A stretch of DNA of 64,000 bases from Zea mays (lineage: Eukaryota; Streptophyta; Magnoliopsida; Poales; Poaceae), in the NCBI RefSeq assembly GCF_902167145.1, contig NC_050096.1, positions 272,326,622 through 272,390,621 of the forward strand, given 5' to 3'. A model generated the notes under the pieces. It searched no databases and was not told the origin of the DNA. It worked only from the letters and a program-made list of their open reading frames with translations. How positions within the stretch are numbered: the first letter of the stretch is position 1; the number at the start of each line of letters is the position of its first letter. Below, in pieces: positions 1 to 11,921 of this stretch. The translations under genes were made by a program, and so were the position numbers.

Positions 1-299
1 ATGAACTATCGGGCAACAAATATTTGAGAACATAGGTAGTACAATATATATGCATTCTCCAAATTTCACTCAAATTAGTTTGTACTATCATTTCATGTCG
101 TATTAGGTTTGTCCTAAGTTAACCTATCCTAAATTTGACCATCAAATTTGATGTTCAACAACATGCAAACTATATATTATGGAAGTTCACTTGAGATCAT
201 GTATATGTCAATGTTAGCCATCGTGTTGTTATTTTTTCATGATTTAAAACCTCACCATGCTAGGGAGGTGATGTATTATTTTTTGTATTGATTGTGCTT
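1..299. other. AT-rich sequence, no gene seen
   Basis: Composition is AT-rich and unlike the GC-richer retroelement leader that follows. No open frame of useful length and no repeat ends were recognised. It may be a separate insertion into, or a rearranged part of, the retrotransposon to its right. Confidence 0.4.
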
Positions 300-1021
300 G
301 TTTTTTTGCAGAGAAGAGACAGTCGGAGCCGAGCCGGAGTTCCTAGGCCACTCGATCGTCTTCGTAGCCGGTGTGAGTCTGTCTGAGCCACGTCGTGTCG
401 CCACTTCACGGACTCGCCACAACACCGCTAGATTGACTTCACCGCAAATTGTCTCCTGGAAGATCGGTGTATGCACTCATGTAAGTACTTAACAAAGAGG
501 AGTAGCCTGCGACAACATTGCTCATCCCGAAAGGGAAAGAGCGTGACGTCGATCCTACCTTCCGGATCGCGGGAGGTGAGGCTGATGAACATGTTGTGGG
601 ATCTACGCATGTGGCCGTCATTGTTCTTGGCATGAGGCTGCCGCTAGACAGGTACCTCGCAAGGGAGTCTGAACCGTTCGCCTGCCCAGCTGGACAGGAA
701 GCACTGCCCACGGTGCGGTTGCAGTTGTTCCGTCTTCGTCTCTCCTAGAGAGAGGGGCGACGACGGAGGTCTAGATGTTCCTCCTTTGGCCAGTAAAGCA
801 GGAGCGGATGTGCTCTTCCTGGCTGGGAGAAACGGTAGTCATGGTCGGTGTGGTGTCTGGGTGGGAGGAGTACCATTTCACAGTCGTAGCCAAGGGAGAG
901 GAACTCAAGGCTCCCGAACCAGATCACCATGCCAAGCAGCAAAGGTGTTTAGGATTCGCCATCCAGAACTTTGGTAGGAATGTGATGTCAATACAGAGCG
1001 ACCCCTACCTGGCATGCCAAC
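300..1021 (-). mobile_element. decayed leader/gag region of a Tat-lineage (Huck-like) retrotransposon
   Basis: On the minus strand, immediately inside the primer binding site, a reading frame (about 942 down to 745) resembles the translated leader of the Huck-like element at 59463: both carry FG-x-LEF followed by M-x-LLPP at matching distance from the PBS. The rest of the region is GC-richer than its flanks but has many stops and no recognisable gag domain. The body of the element would lie left of the window, or has been lost. Assignment to the Tat lineage rests on the PBS, the LTR ends and this shared leader; the exact family is uncertain. Confidence 0.55.
1002..1019 (-). other. primer binding site, tRNA-Arg type, degenerate
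   Basis: Minus-strand TGGCATGCCAGGTAGGGG lies two bases inside the LTR edge. It matches the PBS of the Huck-like element at 59405-59422 (TGGCGCGCCAGGTAGGGG) except for two changes, GC to AT. This fixes element orientation as minus and makes 1022-2242 its 5' LTR. Confidence 0.7.
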
Positions 1022-2242
1022 TGTTGGTGCTTTGAACCCGTGGGTCCTAACCAACTAGTAAATTTGTGTTGCGTGCCCTTATCTTGGATGGTTGATGCAA
1101 GAAGACACACAAGGTTTATCCTGGTTCTGGCAAGAGAAGGCCATACATCCAGCGAGGGGAGGAGACTTGTATTATTTTGCACCTAAGTTCTCGTAGTAGG
1201 GGGATACAAGCAAGTCGAGAGAGGGAGTGAGTCCGAAGTCTCTGAGTATGATCGGGACAAGTGCCATTTTCAGGAGTGGGGTGAGGTGTGAACGTTGAAG
1301 TGTTGTCTTTGACCTGCCTATAGAAGGCCCCGGGCTCCTCCTTTTATTGTCGCAAGGAGGAGGCCCAGGTGTACAGGTATTGCTATGCAATTGTTGTGTT
1401 CGGAGGAGGTGTGTCCGAGCCCTGTAGCAGTATGGCCGGCAGGATGGCCCTCGGCTTTCTTGTCTTCTTTGGTCAGGAGAAGGACACTCAATCCCTGTAG
1501 CCTGTTCCTTTGACTAGGTAGAGAGCCAAGGCCGAGTTCAAGAGCATGGGCATGTGTCTGAGCCTGACCTGTATAGGGGTGTGGATGAGACGTTTCCAAG
1601 TGTGTCGAGTCGGAGTGGTTGAAACAGTGCTCAGCATGGCAGAAATTTGTGTGGTAATCTGTTCCGGACATCATCCTGAACGGTGGAATAGCCTTCCTGT
1701 CTTCAACGGGGTTCGCGGAAGAGTAGGTGGCATTTAATGCGCATGCTTCCCTGTTGAGGCAGTTGACCAAGGTCAAGCTTGGGCATGGCGAAAATTTCTT
1801 CCAAGGTCGAGGCCGAGATTAGACGTTGCATGTAGTCACACTCTCAGTGGTTGAAACAGTGGTCGAAGTGGGGGAATAGTACCCTGTATTCACGCTCTGA
1901 CCATTGTTTTTGTGGTAAAAGTAGATTAGATCGTTGTCATGTCGTCCTTTGTTGACTTTGGCACCTTTAGTGGGGTAGGTTGTCGTACGTACTACATTAT
2001 ATGTGCACGTTCCGGGAACAGAGTGGTTGGCTGAGGTGGGTACACCCTGGAGCGTTGCTCGAGACACCCTCGGGCGAGTCGAAAATGCGTTTCCCGCCCG
2101 AGGTTGGCCTCGAGCGAGTCGTGATTTAGGTTCCGTGTGGCCTTGGTAATATTGGGAGCGTGTTTGCTTGTGACCCCTTCTTACCCAAGCGTCTTGGCAC
2201 TTTAGAGTTGTGATCTGGTACCCCTAATTATGGTACCCGACA
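1022..2242 (-). repeat. 5' LTR of a minus-strand Tat/Huck-like retrotransposon
   Basis: On the minus strand the LTR starts TGTCGGGTACCATAATTAGG (ending at 2242) and ends ...GCACCAACA at 1022, next to the PBS. The start closely resembles the Huck-like LTR at 57607 (TGTCGGGGACCATAATTAGG). A TATA-like AATAAAAGG lies on the minus strand at about 1339-1350, consistent with an LTR promoter. Length 1,221 bp. The second LTR is outside the window, so TSD and age cannot be judged. Confidence 0.7.
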
Positions 2243-3906
2243 ACCTTAAAAGGTATAGCTCCAATCCACATCATGTCTACTCATGACAACCCACATGGTT
2301 CTGATAGTTTCGATAAGGCTTTCGTCCATCTTCTTAAATATGATGGCTGATATTGTAGTCAATGAGGTGTACTATATAGCATGGATAATGTGCACCAGGT
2401 GTACCCTGAGGCACTATGTGATGCGAGCCACTGCTCCTGTAGCCACTCCTGAACGTATTAGCATATTTGTAAGCATTGTAAGGGACAATCAACTGCATCA
2501 TTTACAAACTACATCATACCCGACAACTTGGACTCTGGTATCTACCACTATGATACGATATATCTGGCACTACAGCAAGACACGCTAACACTATGGCATG
2601 ACCAAGGCTTGCCCCCATGTACAACTTTATGTCTGCGATAATATAGGAGTAGTTGGGCCTCTGCTAAACAGGGCCCACTACCTAATAGATATGTATCACT
2701 CTCTCCTCACTTCGGCTATAAAAGAGAGGGATAGAGAAACATAGAATGGGTTTCGAAAAAAACTCTTTGACTCTCTAAATAGAAACAAGAGGAAAGGGAA
2801 GTTAGTTGGTCATTATCTTTGTTGATGCCTCAACATGTAATTTTCTTCGCCATTGTATTTCTCAATCCACTATATACAAAGAGGTTATAGGGTATATATT
2901 ACACATCTTACGGTCCGAACCTATATTTAAATTACCCATGTATTGATGCCTAGGCGGTATCCAGCAACAGAGTGTCTCTAGCACGCATCTCTTACTCTAT
3001 TTATCAACTCTCCCCCGAATACATGTGGTTCCTTATTGTCACTGGCGGATCTACAGGGTGTCACCCTGTAGTCCGGTACCGGCATAACATATTAGCTTTG
3101 TCTATTTCATGACTTCAAACATGTTGCAACAACCTACAGATGCGTTCAGTCTATCTATATACAAGAGGAAGAATACAAGTGACAAATCTAATTTGTGAAT
3201 ATAAGAATTATTATGCTGGTTTACATAGAATACCAAATTATAGCACACATTTATCATTCCTTATTGAATTTCTAAATGTATTTCACTGAATTATTCATGC
3301 ATTTTTAATTTGGCATACCTTATAGTAAAATTCTATAACCGCTACTGCTTATTGTCATTATGCGACTTGGAAGACATTTTCTACCTACTGAAAGCGGTCT
3401 GTTTTTTGTGTTGTCGAGAGTGTGATGGGTAACCATAGTTAATAATGCACTGGATCTATCACTACTCATACAGGTCCCATATGCCTAATAATGTTGTGAA
3501 GACCAACTCATCTGACCACATCTGTCCCTACCATGCTTGTACACCACACTACATACATCACTCATCACTGGTCCTTCGTTTCGGTACCCTCCTCCCACAA
3601 TGTTCAATGTATATACTAATAGTTCTCAAATAAATTCCTGTGGATGTTACAAAAACCCACGGTCTTTGGTTTCCTGAAGAAGTATTTCATGGAGGCGCGC
3701 ACGTCCATCGTACTGCGTCCTGCAGCTATGGCCGCCCCCATCTGGCCAATAAATGTACTAGGTCACTTGTAGCCAATAGCGTTTCAACATGCACACAGCT
3801 TTTCCCCCAATAGTGCAGGTCCTTGTATTCTCCTCCCTCTCCCTCACCTCAAATCTCATCCACACGAACAGGCGGCACGGCAGTATTCCTCCACAGCCCT
3901 CCTCTC
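2243..3906. other. tb1 upstream intergenic region, no gene
   Basis: No coding sequence recognised. A clean TATAAAAG on the + strand at 2717-2724, in a pyrimidine/purine-skewed context, looks like an old LTR promoter, but no LTR ends or PBS could be placed. The rest is ordinary AT-rich DNA that may hold tb1 regulatory sequence not visible by eye. Confidence 0.4.
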
Positions 3907-4100
3907 TATAAGATGGCACAGCCCTCTCAGGTAGGGGCGAGTGTCTCACTCTCACATAGTAAAAAAAAAAAACGCCCCAAGGTTCTTAAGCACAATTCTC
4001 TAGCTATCTTGGTCTCCTACACAGCCTATGCACATGAGCCCATGCCTCTCCTCTCCTTGCGCCTGCATAGAGAGGTGGTATGATCACCTGGAAAGTTTTT

Positions 4101-4136
<36 letters not shown>
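3907..4136 (+). promoter_or_regulatory. tb1: candidate tb1 core promoter and 5'UTR with (CT)17 repeat
   Basis: TATAAGA at 3907-3913 is the best TATA candidate upstream of tb1, about 405 bp before the ATG. A perfect CT dinucleotide tract (about 17 repeats) runs 4103-4136. CT/GA tracts in plant 5' regions are known binding sites for BPC/GAGA-binding proteins and are prone to length variation. The transcription start is not determined here; TATA choice is inference. Confidence 0.4.
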
Positions 4137-4141
<5 letters not shown>

Positions 4142-4317
4142 GCCTAGACCTTATGCATGGTCGGACGGACACATCTGATCATAGGACATATGAGTAGGCC
4201 ACACTCCTCCTGCCCCTCTCTCGTAGAGATCAACACACACTGCTCTTAGTGCCAGGACCTAGAGAGGGGAGCGTGGAGAGGGCATCAGGGGGCCTTGGAG
4301 TCCCATCAGTAAAGCAC

Positions 4318-5448
4318 ATGTTTCCTTTCTGTGATTCCTCAAGCCCCATGGACTTACCGCTTTACCAACAACTGCAGCTAAGCCCGTCTTCCCCAAAGAC
4401 GGACCAATCCAGCAGCTTCTACTGCTACCCATGCTCCCCTCCCTTCGCCGCCGCCGACGCCAGCTTTCCCCTCAGCTACCAGATCGGTAGTGCCGCGGCC
4501 GCCGACGCCACCCCTCCACAAGCCGTGATCAACTCGCCGGACCTGCCGGTGCAGGCGCTGATGGACCACGCGCCGGCGCCGGCTACAGAGCTGGGCGCCT
4601 GCGCCAGTGGTGCAGAAGGATCCGGCGCCAGCCTCGACAGGGCGGCTGCCGCGGCGAGGAAAGACCGGCACAGCAAGATATGCACCGCCGGCGGGATGAG
4701 GGACCGCCGGATGCGGCTCTCCCTTGACGTCGCGCGCAAATTCTTCGCGCTGCAGGACATGCTTGGCTTCGACAAGGCAAGCAAGACGGTACAGTGGCTC
4801 CTCAACACGTCCAAGTCCGCCATCCAGGAGATCATGGCCGACGACGCGTCTTCGGAGTGCGTGGAGGACGGCTCCAGCAGCCTCTCCGTCGACGGCAAGC
4901 ACAACCCGGCAGAGCAGCTGGGAGGAGGAGGAGATCAGAAGCCCAAGGGTAATTGCCGCGGCGAGGGGAAGAAGCCGGCCAAGGCAAGTAAAGCGGCGGC
5001 CACCCCGAAGCCGCCAAGAAAATCGGCCAATAACGCACACCAGGTCCCCGACAAGGAGACGAGGGCGAAAGCGAGGGAGAGGGCGAGGGAGCGGACCAAG
5101 GAGAAGCACCGGATGCGCTGGGTAAAGCTTGCTTCAGCAATTGACGTGGAGGCGGCGGCTGCCTCGGGGCCGAGCGACAGGCCGAGCTCGAACAATTTGA
5201 GCCACCACTCATCGTTGTCCATGAACATGCCGTGTGCTGCCGCTGAATTGGAGGAGAGGGAGAGGTGTTCATCAGCTCTCAGCAATAGATCAGCAGGTAG
5301 GATGCAAGAAATCACAGGGGCGAGCGACGTGGTCCTGGGCTTTGGCAACGGAGGAGGAGGATACGGCGACGGCGGCGGCAACTACTACTGCCAAGAGCAA
5401 TGGGAACTCGGTGGAGTCGTCTTTCAGCAGAACTCACGCTTCTACTGA
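4318..5448 (+). CDS. tb1: TCP transcription factor TEOSINTE BRANCHED1 (TB1)
   Basis: Intact intronless ORF of 376 codons. TB1 is a nuclear class II (CYC/TB1) TCP regulator that represses axillary bud outgrowth and affects inflorescence sex and architecture. The start is the first in-frame ATG (4318); upstream in-frame codons reach only a GTG, not a usable plant start. The TCP bHLH domain lies at about residues 113-172: a basic region beginning RKDRHSK, then helix-loop-helix with [13 protein letters not shown] and the WLLNTSK segment. The arginine-rich R domain is at about 245-268 ([13 protein letters not shown]). Ser/Pro-rich N-terminus and Gly-rich C-terminus ([10 protein letters not shown]) fit maize TB1, as does the 376-aa length. 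No frameshift or stop. The nearest element on the left is the LTR at 1022-2242; no host gene is visible downstream in the window. Confidence 0.96.
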   Translation: MFPFCDSSSPMDLPLYQQLQLSPSSPKTDQSSSFYCYPCSPPFAAADASFPLSYQIGSAAAADATPPQAVINSPDLPVQALMDHAPAPATELGACASGAEGSGASLDRAAAAARKDRHSKICTAGGMRDRRMRLSLDVARKFFALQDMLGFDKASKTVQWLLNTSKSAIQEIMADDASSECVEDGSSSLSVDGKHNPAEQLGGGGDQKPKGNCRGEGKKPAKASKAAATPKPPRKSANNAHQVPDKETRAKARERARERTKEKHRMRWVKLASAIDVEAAAASGPSDRPSSNNLSHHSSLSMNMPCAAAELEERERCSSALSNRSAGRMQEITGASDVVLGFGNGGGGYGDGGGNYYCQEQWELGGVVFQQNSRFY

Positions 5449-7415
5449 ACACTACGGGCGCACTAGGTACTAGAACTACTCTTTCGACTTACATCTATCT
5501 CCTTTCCCTCAACGTGAGCTTCTCAATAATTTGCTGTCTTAATCTATGCGTGTGTTTCTCTTTCTAGACTTCGTAATTGGCTGTGTGACGATGAACTAAG
5601 TTTGGTCATCGCATGATGATGTATTATAGCTAGCTAGCATGCACTGTGGCGTTGATTCAATAATGGAATTAATCGGTGTCGTCGATTTGGTGATTTCCGA
5701 ACTGAATCTCTGTGATGAACGAGATCAAACAGTATCCGCCGGTGACGGACGTTCATTACTATTGGCAAGCAAAGCAAGTACTAATGTAATTCAGCTGTTT
5801 GATGACAGAATGAAAAAAATGTTGAAGGCTGAAGCTATAACATGCTGAAAGAGAGGCTTTTGCTAGGTAAAAGTCTAGCTCACAAGGTCAATTCCATGAT
5901 GCCGTTTGTATGCATGTTAAAATCTGCACCTAATGGCGCGGCTTTATATAGTCTTATAATTCATGGATCAAACATGCCGATCATTTAGTTGGGTTAAAAG
6001 TTCCTGTTACTAATGGTTTATCTAATTGCTTCTATTAACACTAATTTCTTGATGAGCTGCAAATCTGATTCGTTCCTTTTCAGACTACTGTATATCTCGA
6101 ATTATCTATCCCTAGGTTGACATCATTTCTCGTCTGCTGGATGATGCCTCATATATATATTTCTATGTGATAATAATCCTGGCTAAAAAAACTATATTCT
6201 GATTGTTTTCTGATTTCATTTTTCGTCGGTAGAAAAGATATTTTTAGATTCTATCGGCACATATCCACAGATTCCAAAGGTCTGCATGATTATTTTATTT
6301 CGTATAGACTATGAATTGCTACTTGCTATTTGATTGGCCATCGTGATTCATGCACAACTTACTATCTGACTCTCTTTAATTAATTAAACCTTTAGAGTGT
6401 ATGTTGAAAGCTAATTTTATTTACGACCACCTCCATCTCAAAATAAATCAATTTATAGAGCTGTACAAAGTAAAGCTATTTTAAGTTTGACCAAATTTAT
6501 AAAAATAACACAAATATTTATGGCCCTAAACTATTATCATCATTTAGGTATTAACTCTATGCATAATGTACTTAGTGTGATCGTTGATGATTTTTAATAT
6601 AAATAAAATTGGTAAAACTTAAGATAGTTTTGGGGATGTAGGGCCGGGGTGCTAGGGTTTCTCATAGGCACATCAAATGTCGTCCATGAGTTCAAATATG
6701 GACGATTGAATAATTCATGTTGTTCAAGCAATAGCCATACTTGCACGGCCGATAAAAGCCATATATATAGGTCCGTATAGTCAAAGAGACATCAGAATCA
6801 GGTTAAAGTGAGACGGTGCATTGGCATCTTAAGTTTGTCAACAAATGTAGCTACCTAGCTTGATGTTAACATAAGGAGTGCATGCTGATTTAAACACTCA
6901 GGTGCATGTATTAGCATCAAAGCATGTTTTGTGCATTTTTATGTTTCAAAAGTTTTTTATAAAATCATACGTGTACATCATGTTGAAGCGCACATACCTG
7001 CCATAAAACTTGTTTCCTAGTTCATTTTGTAATCAAACGTAATACCCCTTTTATTTTTTTAGTGTGCACATATGAACTTTTGTTGCACAAATGTAAATAT
7101 CTTAACATATTATGTTTATAGGTATTTAAAAGTTTATTGGAAAAATATGTGTGTGATTTTAAAGAAACGTATAACTGCATCTGGGCGTACAGGTGGTAAC
7201 TTGTGTGCACGTACGCCACATGCAGTTTCTAGATACGAACACATTTTTCCATTTACAATATAATATGATGGTATGGAATTTATCTGTAATTTATCTATTA
7301 ATAAGTAATTTATCTGTAGTTTCATGATTTCTACGTTTGAGTTTGATCGATTTTCCTTGTCTGGGTAAATGGTGGTCAATGAAATCTCCAAGGTTTAGTA
7401 TAAGGGCGAGCAGCA
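5449..7415. other. tb1 3' region and intergenic DNA, no gene
   Basis: The first few hundred bases after the tb1 stop are likely 3'UTR, but no decisive poly(A) signal was chosen. A 69-codon ORF at 5639-5848 has no recognisable domain and is probably chance. A decayed Stowaway-like element lies within (separate entry). Otherwise plain AT-rich DNA. Confidence 0.5.
6429..6650. mobile_element. decayed Stowaway-like MITE
   Basis: Left end reads ACCTCCATCTCAAAATAA, close to the CTCCGTCTCAAAATAA type of grass Stowaway terminus. The right end TTTTGGGGATGTAGGG is its degenerate inverse. The AT-rich interior with AAGTTTGACCAAATTTAT is typical of this MITE class. Ends are too eroded to fix the TA target site. 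Confidence 0.5.
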
Positions 7416-7424
7416 AATATATTA

Positions 7425-7579
7425 GGGAAATTTGGATCCATACCATTAAAAGATCACCACTTTGGATCCATACCATTACTATCTCACTTACATATGGGTC
7501 CACATGAGTCAATGACATGTGGTGTCCATGGTATAAATCTAAAGTTTGGATCTTTTAATGGTATAGATCCAATTGTTCC
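7425..7579. mobile_element. 155-bp MULE-type MITE with perfect 9-bp TSD
   Basis: Termini are inverted repeats: GGGAAATTTGGATC... at the left and the inverse of GGAACAATTGGATC at the right, extending through CATACCATTAAAAGATC. It is flanked by the identical 9-mer AATATATTA at 7416-7424 and 7580-7588. A 9-bp target duplication is the hallmark of Mutator-like transposition. It has no coding capacity. Confidence 0.85.
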
Positions 7580-7588
7580 AATATATTA

Positions 7589-8220
7589 CTAGAGGGCCCC
7601 GAGTGACGCATGAATATTAATTAATTGAAACACTCTATATTAAGGTAGATAAATGATAAATCACATGGACAACTAGACTAGTCCTAGCGTATAGTAGTAT
7701 CGTTTGACAAAGCTGACGATTAAAAGCATTATCCACAACACCACACGAGCACAATGGGGTTTGTTTATCTTTCAGCCCCTTATTGATCTTTGAAGACACA
7801 TGCTTTGGTTCACTATACTAAATGATTCAAAAACAGTGCAATCGTGAAAACTCCTTGAAACACAAAAATCGAACCGAGGGGTAATACCACCTCCGTGATA
7901 TCATATCAAGAAGAAAACATTTTCAAAGAGACTCAGAAAACAATAGAAACTCCTAAACTTCTCGAAGAGTGCTACTCAAACCATCTATCCAACTCAGCTA
8001 CTTATATATATATATGTATATATTTCTTTTAAAATACTCGCTAACATGCAACATCGTTTTATTTCTAAAAAGTTATATGAAAAATGATGAAAAATATCAG
8101 ATGCTTATGCAAATCACATGAATTTTTCCTTCCAATGCATATAGACCCGAATTTTGTTGTTTATATAAATATTTGCACAGAGTTTGCACCTCAACATTTG
8201 CAACAATATAGTTATGTATT
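7589..8220. other. intergenic, no gene seen
   Basis: AT-rich sequence with a short TA-rich tract near 8005-8025. No coding or element ends recognised. Confidence 0.4.
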
Positions 8221-8571
8221 TAGGGCATGTTTTGTTTCGTTAGTTCCTAGACTAAACTTTACTTTAAGGACTAAACTATACTCCTGTTTGGTTCTAGGAA
8301 TTAAAGACCATTAAAACACATGAATAAAGACCAAAATATTCCTTTGGTGCAAGTAATGAATGAGGGGGTGCAAGTAATTAATGAGGGGCGCAGGCAATAA
8401 TGAGGGCAAATGTTGTCTAGAATTAATACGCACTCAGTCCATTTTAGTTACCCCTCAAGGGACTAGAGACTATAGTGTGTTTGGAGTTTGTCAGTTTAGT
8501 CACTAAAAAGGACTAGACAGATGGACTAATTAAAGTTTAGTTTTATATATGGAACCAAACAATAGATGGGC
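8221..8571. mobile_element. MITE-like element (TTTGTTT/GGAACCAAAC ends)
   Basis: Left end GGGCATGTTTTGTTTCGTTAG and right end GGAACCAAACAATAGATGGGC are imperfect inverted repeats. Inner segments CTAGACTAAACTTTA and TAAAGTTTAGT are also inverted. Three imperfect copies of a GCAAGTAATTAATGAGGGG-like motif lie in the middle (about 8348-8405). This matches the style of grass MITEs that end in 'GTTTGGTTCC'; the superfamily is uncertain because the TSD is unclear. Confidence 0.6.
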
Positions 8572-11219
8572 AAAGAATATAGGATGATTGTGACTGTTGA
8601 CAGTGAGATTATAGTGTTGATTTATATACTTCACTTCCTATTTAACACTTTCTTTCCGGGTGTCCAGAACAGACGACAAATCCTCCATCTATATTTCTCA
8701 AAAACCATATGAATGTAACCTGCAATTTCACAAATAAAAAAACAATGGTGATGCGTGGGAAAGCCCACCTATTGTCTTTATGTCGTAGTCCTTCATTGGC
8801 CACCTCTTCGCTACCATAACAAGGAACTGCAGTTGACGTGTGACCGCGACAGCAGGCCCTAGCAGTAATAGTAACTGTTGTGCACGTAAATTGTACATCG
8901 ATTAAAATCCACCCCACGCCATGAAACATCTCAAAGGTCACATGTTGTACCGCAAGGCTTAGGATAAACAGTGTGTGCACATGTATCTAGTCTTGTCATT
9001 CTGAAGTAGTAGTACTTTGAATTTTAAAAAAAAATTAAAAACGACCAAAGAAGTTGTATCTATGCAACAAGGCATATTCGTACGTACCACACATCAATAT
9101 CAATACGTACATTGAGCAGCGCACAGTGCCGAAGAACTGTGCGTTCTGCAGCCAGCCTATACACGAGCGTGATACCAGCTGCGCCTGCACACACCCCCAC
9201 TTGAATGCAGTATATATAGCGCGGACCACCGAAGGAAACAACTCAATCTGCAGAAGAACGGAGAAATACATAGTTTTATGTTACACAAACCGACAACAAT
9301 GTCAAATTATTACCTATACATGAATAATATGCTGGCACAAGATGTATATTTCTTCATTTCGTTGTTGAGAAGCACAAATGATTTATCAGTAGATTATTAG
9401 TACTCCGATCCCTTTCAAATGTTAGTAGTGGAAAAGATCTAAAAGGATAAAACGATATGGCATAAACAAAAAACAAGCAGCTGCTAGCTAGTGCTTAGTA
9501 CACTCTTTCACTAAGCGAAATATCATCGGTGCCATATGTTATAAACAAAAAACAATGATTCAGAAGGTCTACTATATATCATGATACAAGCAACGCCTAG
9601 CAGTCATGTCCTATGCAATCAATCATATTAGTGCAAGCATATACAATCTAGCAACCTAGTGCATCCGATTAAAATTCAACAGTGGCTGCTATTTTATATT
9701 TAACCTCTTTCATCTAAAACCTAGTACCTATTTTATATTAACCCCTTTCATATGAAACCGTTGGATGGTTTAATAGCATGATTGCACCAAATAATAAGTG
9801 ATTGCACAGGATATATCATTTTAATTAACATATATACATTAAGCTTTGTGTTGCTGTCATCTACCCATGGAAGTGTAACTTCTTCATTTGGTTCACTTCA
9901 CAAAACCGCTGCAGCTTCTATCTTGAGTCGGAATAAGTTAGTTCTCAGCACGTTTGGTATAAGCCGAAAGTTGTTAATGCCTTGGCATTGGCCATGACCA
10001 TTATTATAAATACTCAATCAACTCAGTTTTGCAAAGCCAGCTGACTGCTCAGATCAGGTTGAAGTTCCAAGCTGCCGTCCAAGGGTAAGTAATCCGACAT
10101 ACTCCTGTTATAGCTGCTCAAAAGGCATACAGCTGTCCAAGGGTATCCGGAAAAAAATAGCAGTACCATACATATCTGACCTGAGCAATGTAGTACCAGA
10201 GGTTTTTTCAGAACAAAAATAGCAGTACGATACATATCTGACCTGATGAATGTAGCACCATAGCTGAGCTCTGGAGTACATGGAACTGCATATGAATGCT
10301 GCTGGGCCTGTTCCTCGTATTGCAGTATATAGCTGACATAGTTTATAATTTATGTATCCCACTGGCAGTATGCCACACCTACCTCTTTCCTCTCTGTTCT
10401 TCTGTCCGCCCACAGCAAGGCTTCTGTTAAAACAAAGGTTATGTTCTTTTGGAACACGAAAATCTCAGACAATATTCTGTTCGTTCTGGTATGCAGAACT
10501 ATTTATCATTGGATTAAGAAGAATATTATATAATATATTCACACCACTTGTTAGAAAATTCTATATCTTTGCAAATGCATATACATATTTTTTTGGTTTT
10601 TATAAAAATCACTTTTTACCAGATGAAGCTGTTAGTTAATTGATTATTGCTAATGGTTCATGTTACAGTTGGTAATCTAGTATTAAATTAATAGAAGCAA
10701 ACCATGTACAAAAGAGTAAAGCATCCATAAGAAAATGTTATCGATGTGATATATGAGGGTGGATGTATCAACTATGTCAACATTTAGCACCATTGTTTAT
10801 CCAATAGATCTAAAAAGATGCTAGGTAGGTTTTGTCAAGCTTCAACCATATATAAAGGTTAAATGACTATTCTAAGGGCAAAAAACTTGGCATAATACTA
10901 CTTTCTTAACCCTGTAGCCAATCACTCGGCTCGTTTCAATGGATAATAATGGTTAATGAAGCCTTCCCCTTTGGCTATCTCCATCTACTTACTCATCTCC
11001 ATATCTATATTCAAACTCCACTCTGCGAACAGTGCAGTCTACCGTACACTGTAAAATAATATTTTTAGTAATCATATAGGTGAACTGCTAGACACGGTCT
11101 TATGCAGGGACAGATTCAGAATCCAATCATGTCCTGAACCGGTCTATTATACTATTCCCAACCTATTGTTTCTTATCACGATATCTAAAGTTGACACATC
11201 ATAGGTTACTATAGAAGAT
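8572..11219. other. intergenic, no gene seen
   Basis: AT-rich. A TATATATA box at 9211-9218 followed by a short GC-rich stretch looks promoter-like, but no ORF or known RNA follows. Near 9684-9760 a short segment with TTTTATATT(T)AACCYCTTTCAT occurs twice. A 64-bp-spaced duplication lies at 10152-10260 (separate entry). Confidence 0.4.
10152..10260. repeat. tandem duplication, ~64-bp period
   Basis: AAAAATAGCAGTACCATACA followed by TATCTGACCTGA and a TGTAGYACCA end occurs at 10152-10199 and again at 10216-10260 with a few changes. It has no coding meaning that I can see. Confidence 0.7.
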
Positions 11220-11911
11220 GTACCCAACCTTAACAAAAATTTATGGAAACTAAAGACCTCTATAAAAATAAAAACATTTCTTTGGTTTTTATGAAAAGGT
11301 GTAATATTAACCAAGGATAATCTAGCGAAGCGAAATTGGAATGACAGTGTGAAGTGTAGCTTTTGTCACAACAATGAGACAATTAAGCATCTCTTCTTCG
11401 AGTACCAGGTAGTGCGGGCAATCTGGCATATAGTCCAAATAGCCACAAATCTTTACCGTCCCTCTAGTGTCGCGAATATGTTTGGTTCATGGCTAGGGGT
11501 TAGTAAAGATTTAAAATTGTTAGCGCTATTAGGGGCAACAACAGTTTGTTGGGCCATTTGGCGACATAGAAATGATATTGTGTTTGAACGTAAAAATGTG
11601 ACAAATTCTTTGCAAGTTCTTCATTTTGCTATCCACTGGCTTCGTTCCTGGGCTGTGCTACAAAAGCCTATCTTCCAGGAGTTGGTTTTGGTTATCTGTC
11701 AACGTTTAGAGCAAGTGGTCAAGGAGTTTTTTTACCCAGACACATGGGTGGCGATCTAGTCTTAGGATTGATTACTACTAGAGTGTTTGGGTTGTTGGTT
11801 TTTTGTTTAGACCGTGTGCATCTTGCGCGATGCAGAAGTCAGGTTTATGTTTTCAAGAGAGATGTGACTTATGATTATTTTGAAGCAATAAAATTTTCCT
11901 TATCCAAAAAA
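11220..11911 (+). pseudogene. 5'-truncated LINE: zinc-binding C-terminus of reverse transcriptase, with 3'UTR
   Basis: The frame 11233-11759 encodes the zf-RVT-like end of a plant L1-type LINE: a KIKTFLWF segment, then CSFC...HLFF...IW. An in-frame TGA stands where tryptophan or arginine is expected (about 11292), so the fragment is dead. A 3'UTR follows, ending AATAAAATTTTCCTTATCC and an A-run at 11906-11912. AGAAGATGTA before the element (11213-11222) and AGAAGATATA after the A-run (11912-11921) look like a target-site duplication. 5' truncation, poly(A) and TSD together fit target-primed reverse transcription. Confidence 0.8.
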
Positions 11912-11921
11912 AGAAGATATA

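Noticed and set aside
4249..4317. Upstream extension of the tb1 frame
   Set aside because: Starts only at GTG; the first in-frame ATG is 4318, which gives the known 376-aa TB1.
4378..5381. Several long ORFs overlapping tb1 in other frames
   Set aside because: GC-rich shadows of the TB1 coding frame; no codon or domain support.
5639..5848. 69-codon ORF downstream of tb1
   Set aside because: No domain, probably within 3'UTR or intergenic DNA; length is expected by chance.
9211..9260. TATATATA followed by GC-rich sequence as a gene promoter
   Set aside because: No ORF, splice site or known RNA follows, so no gene was called.
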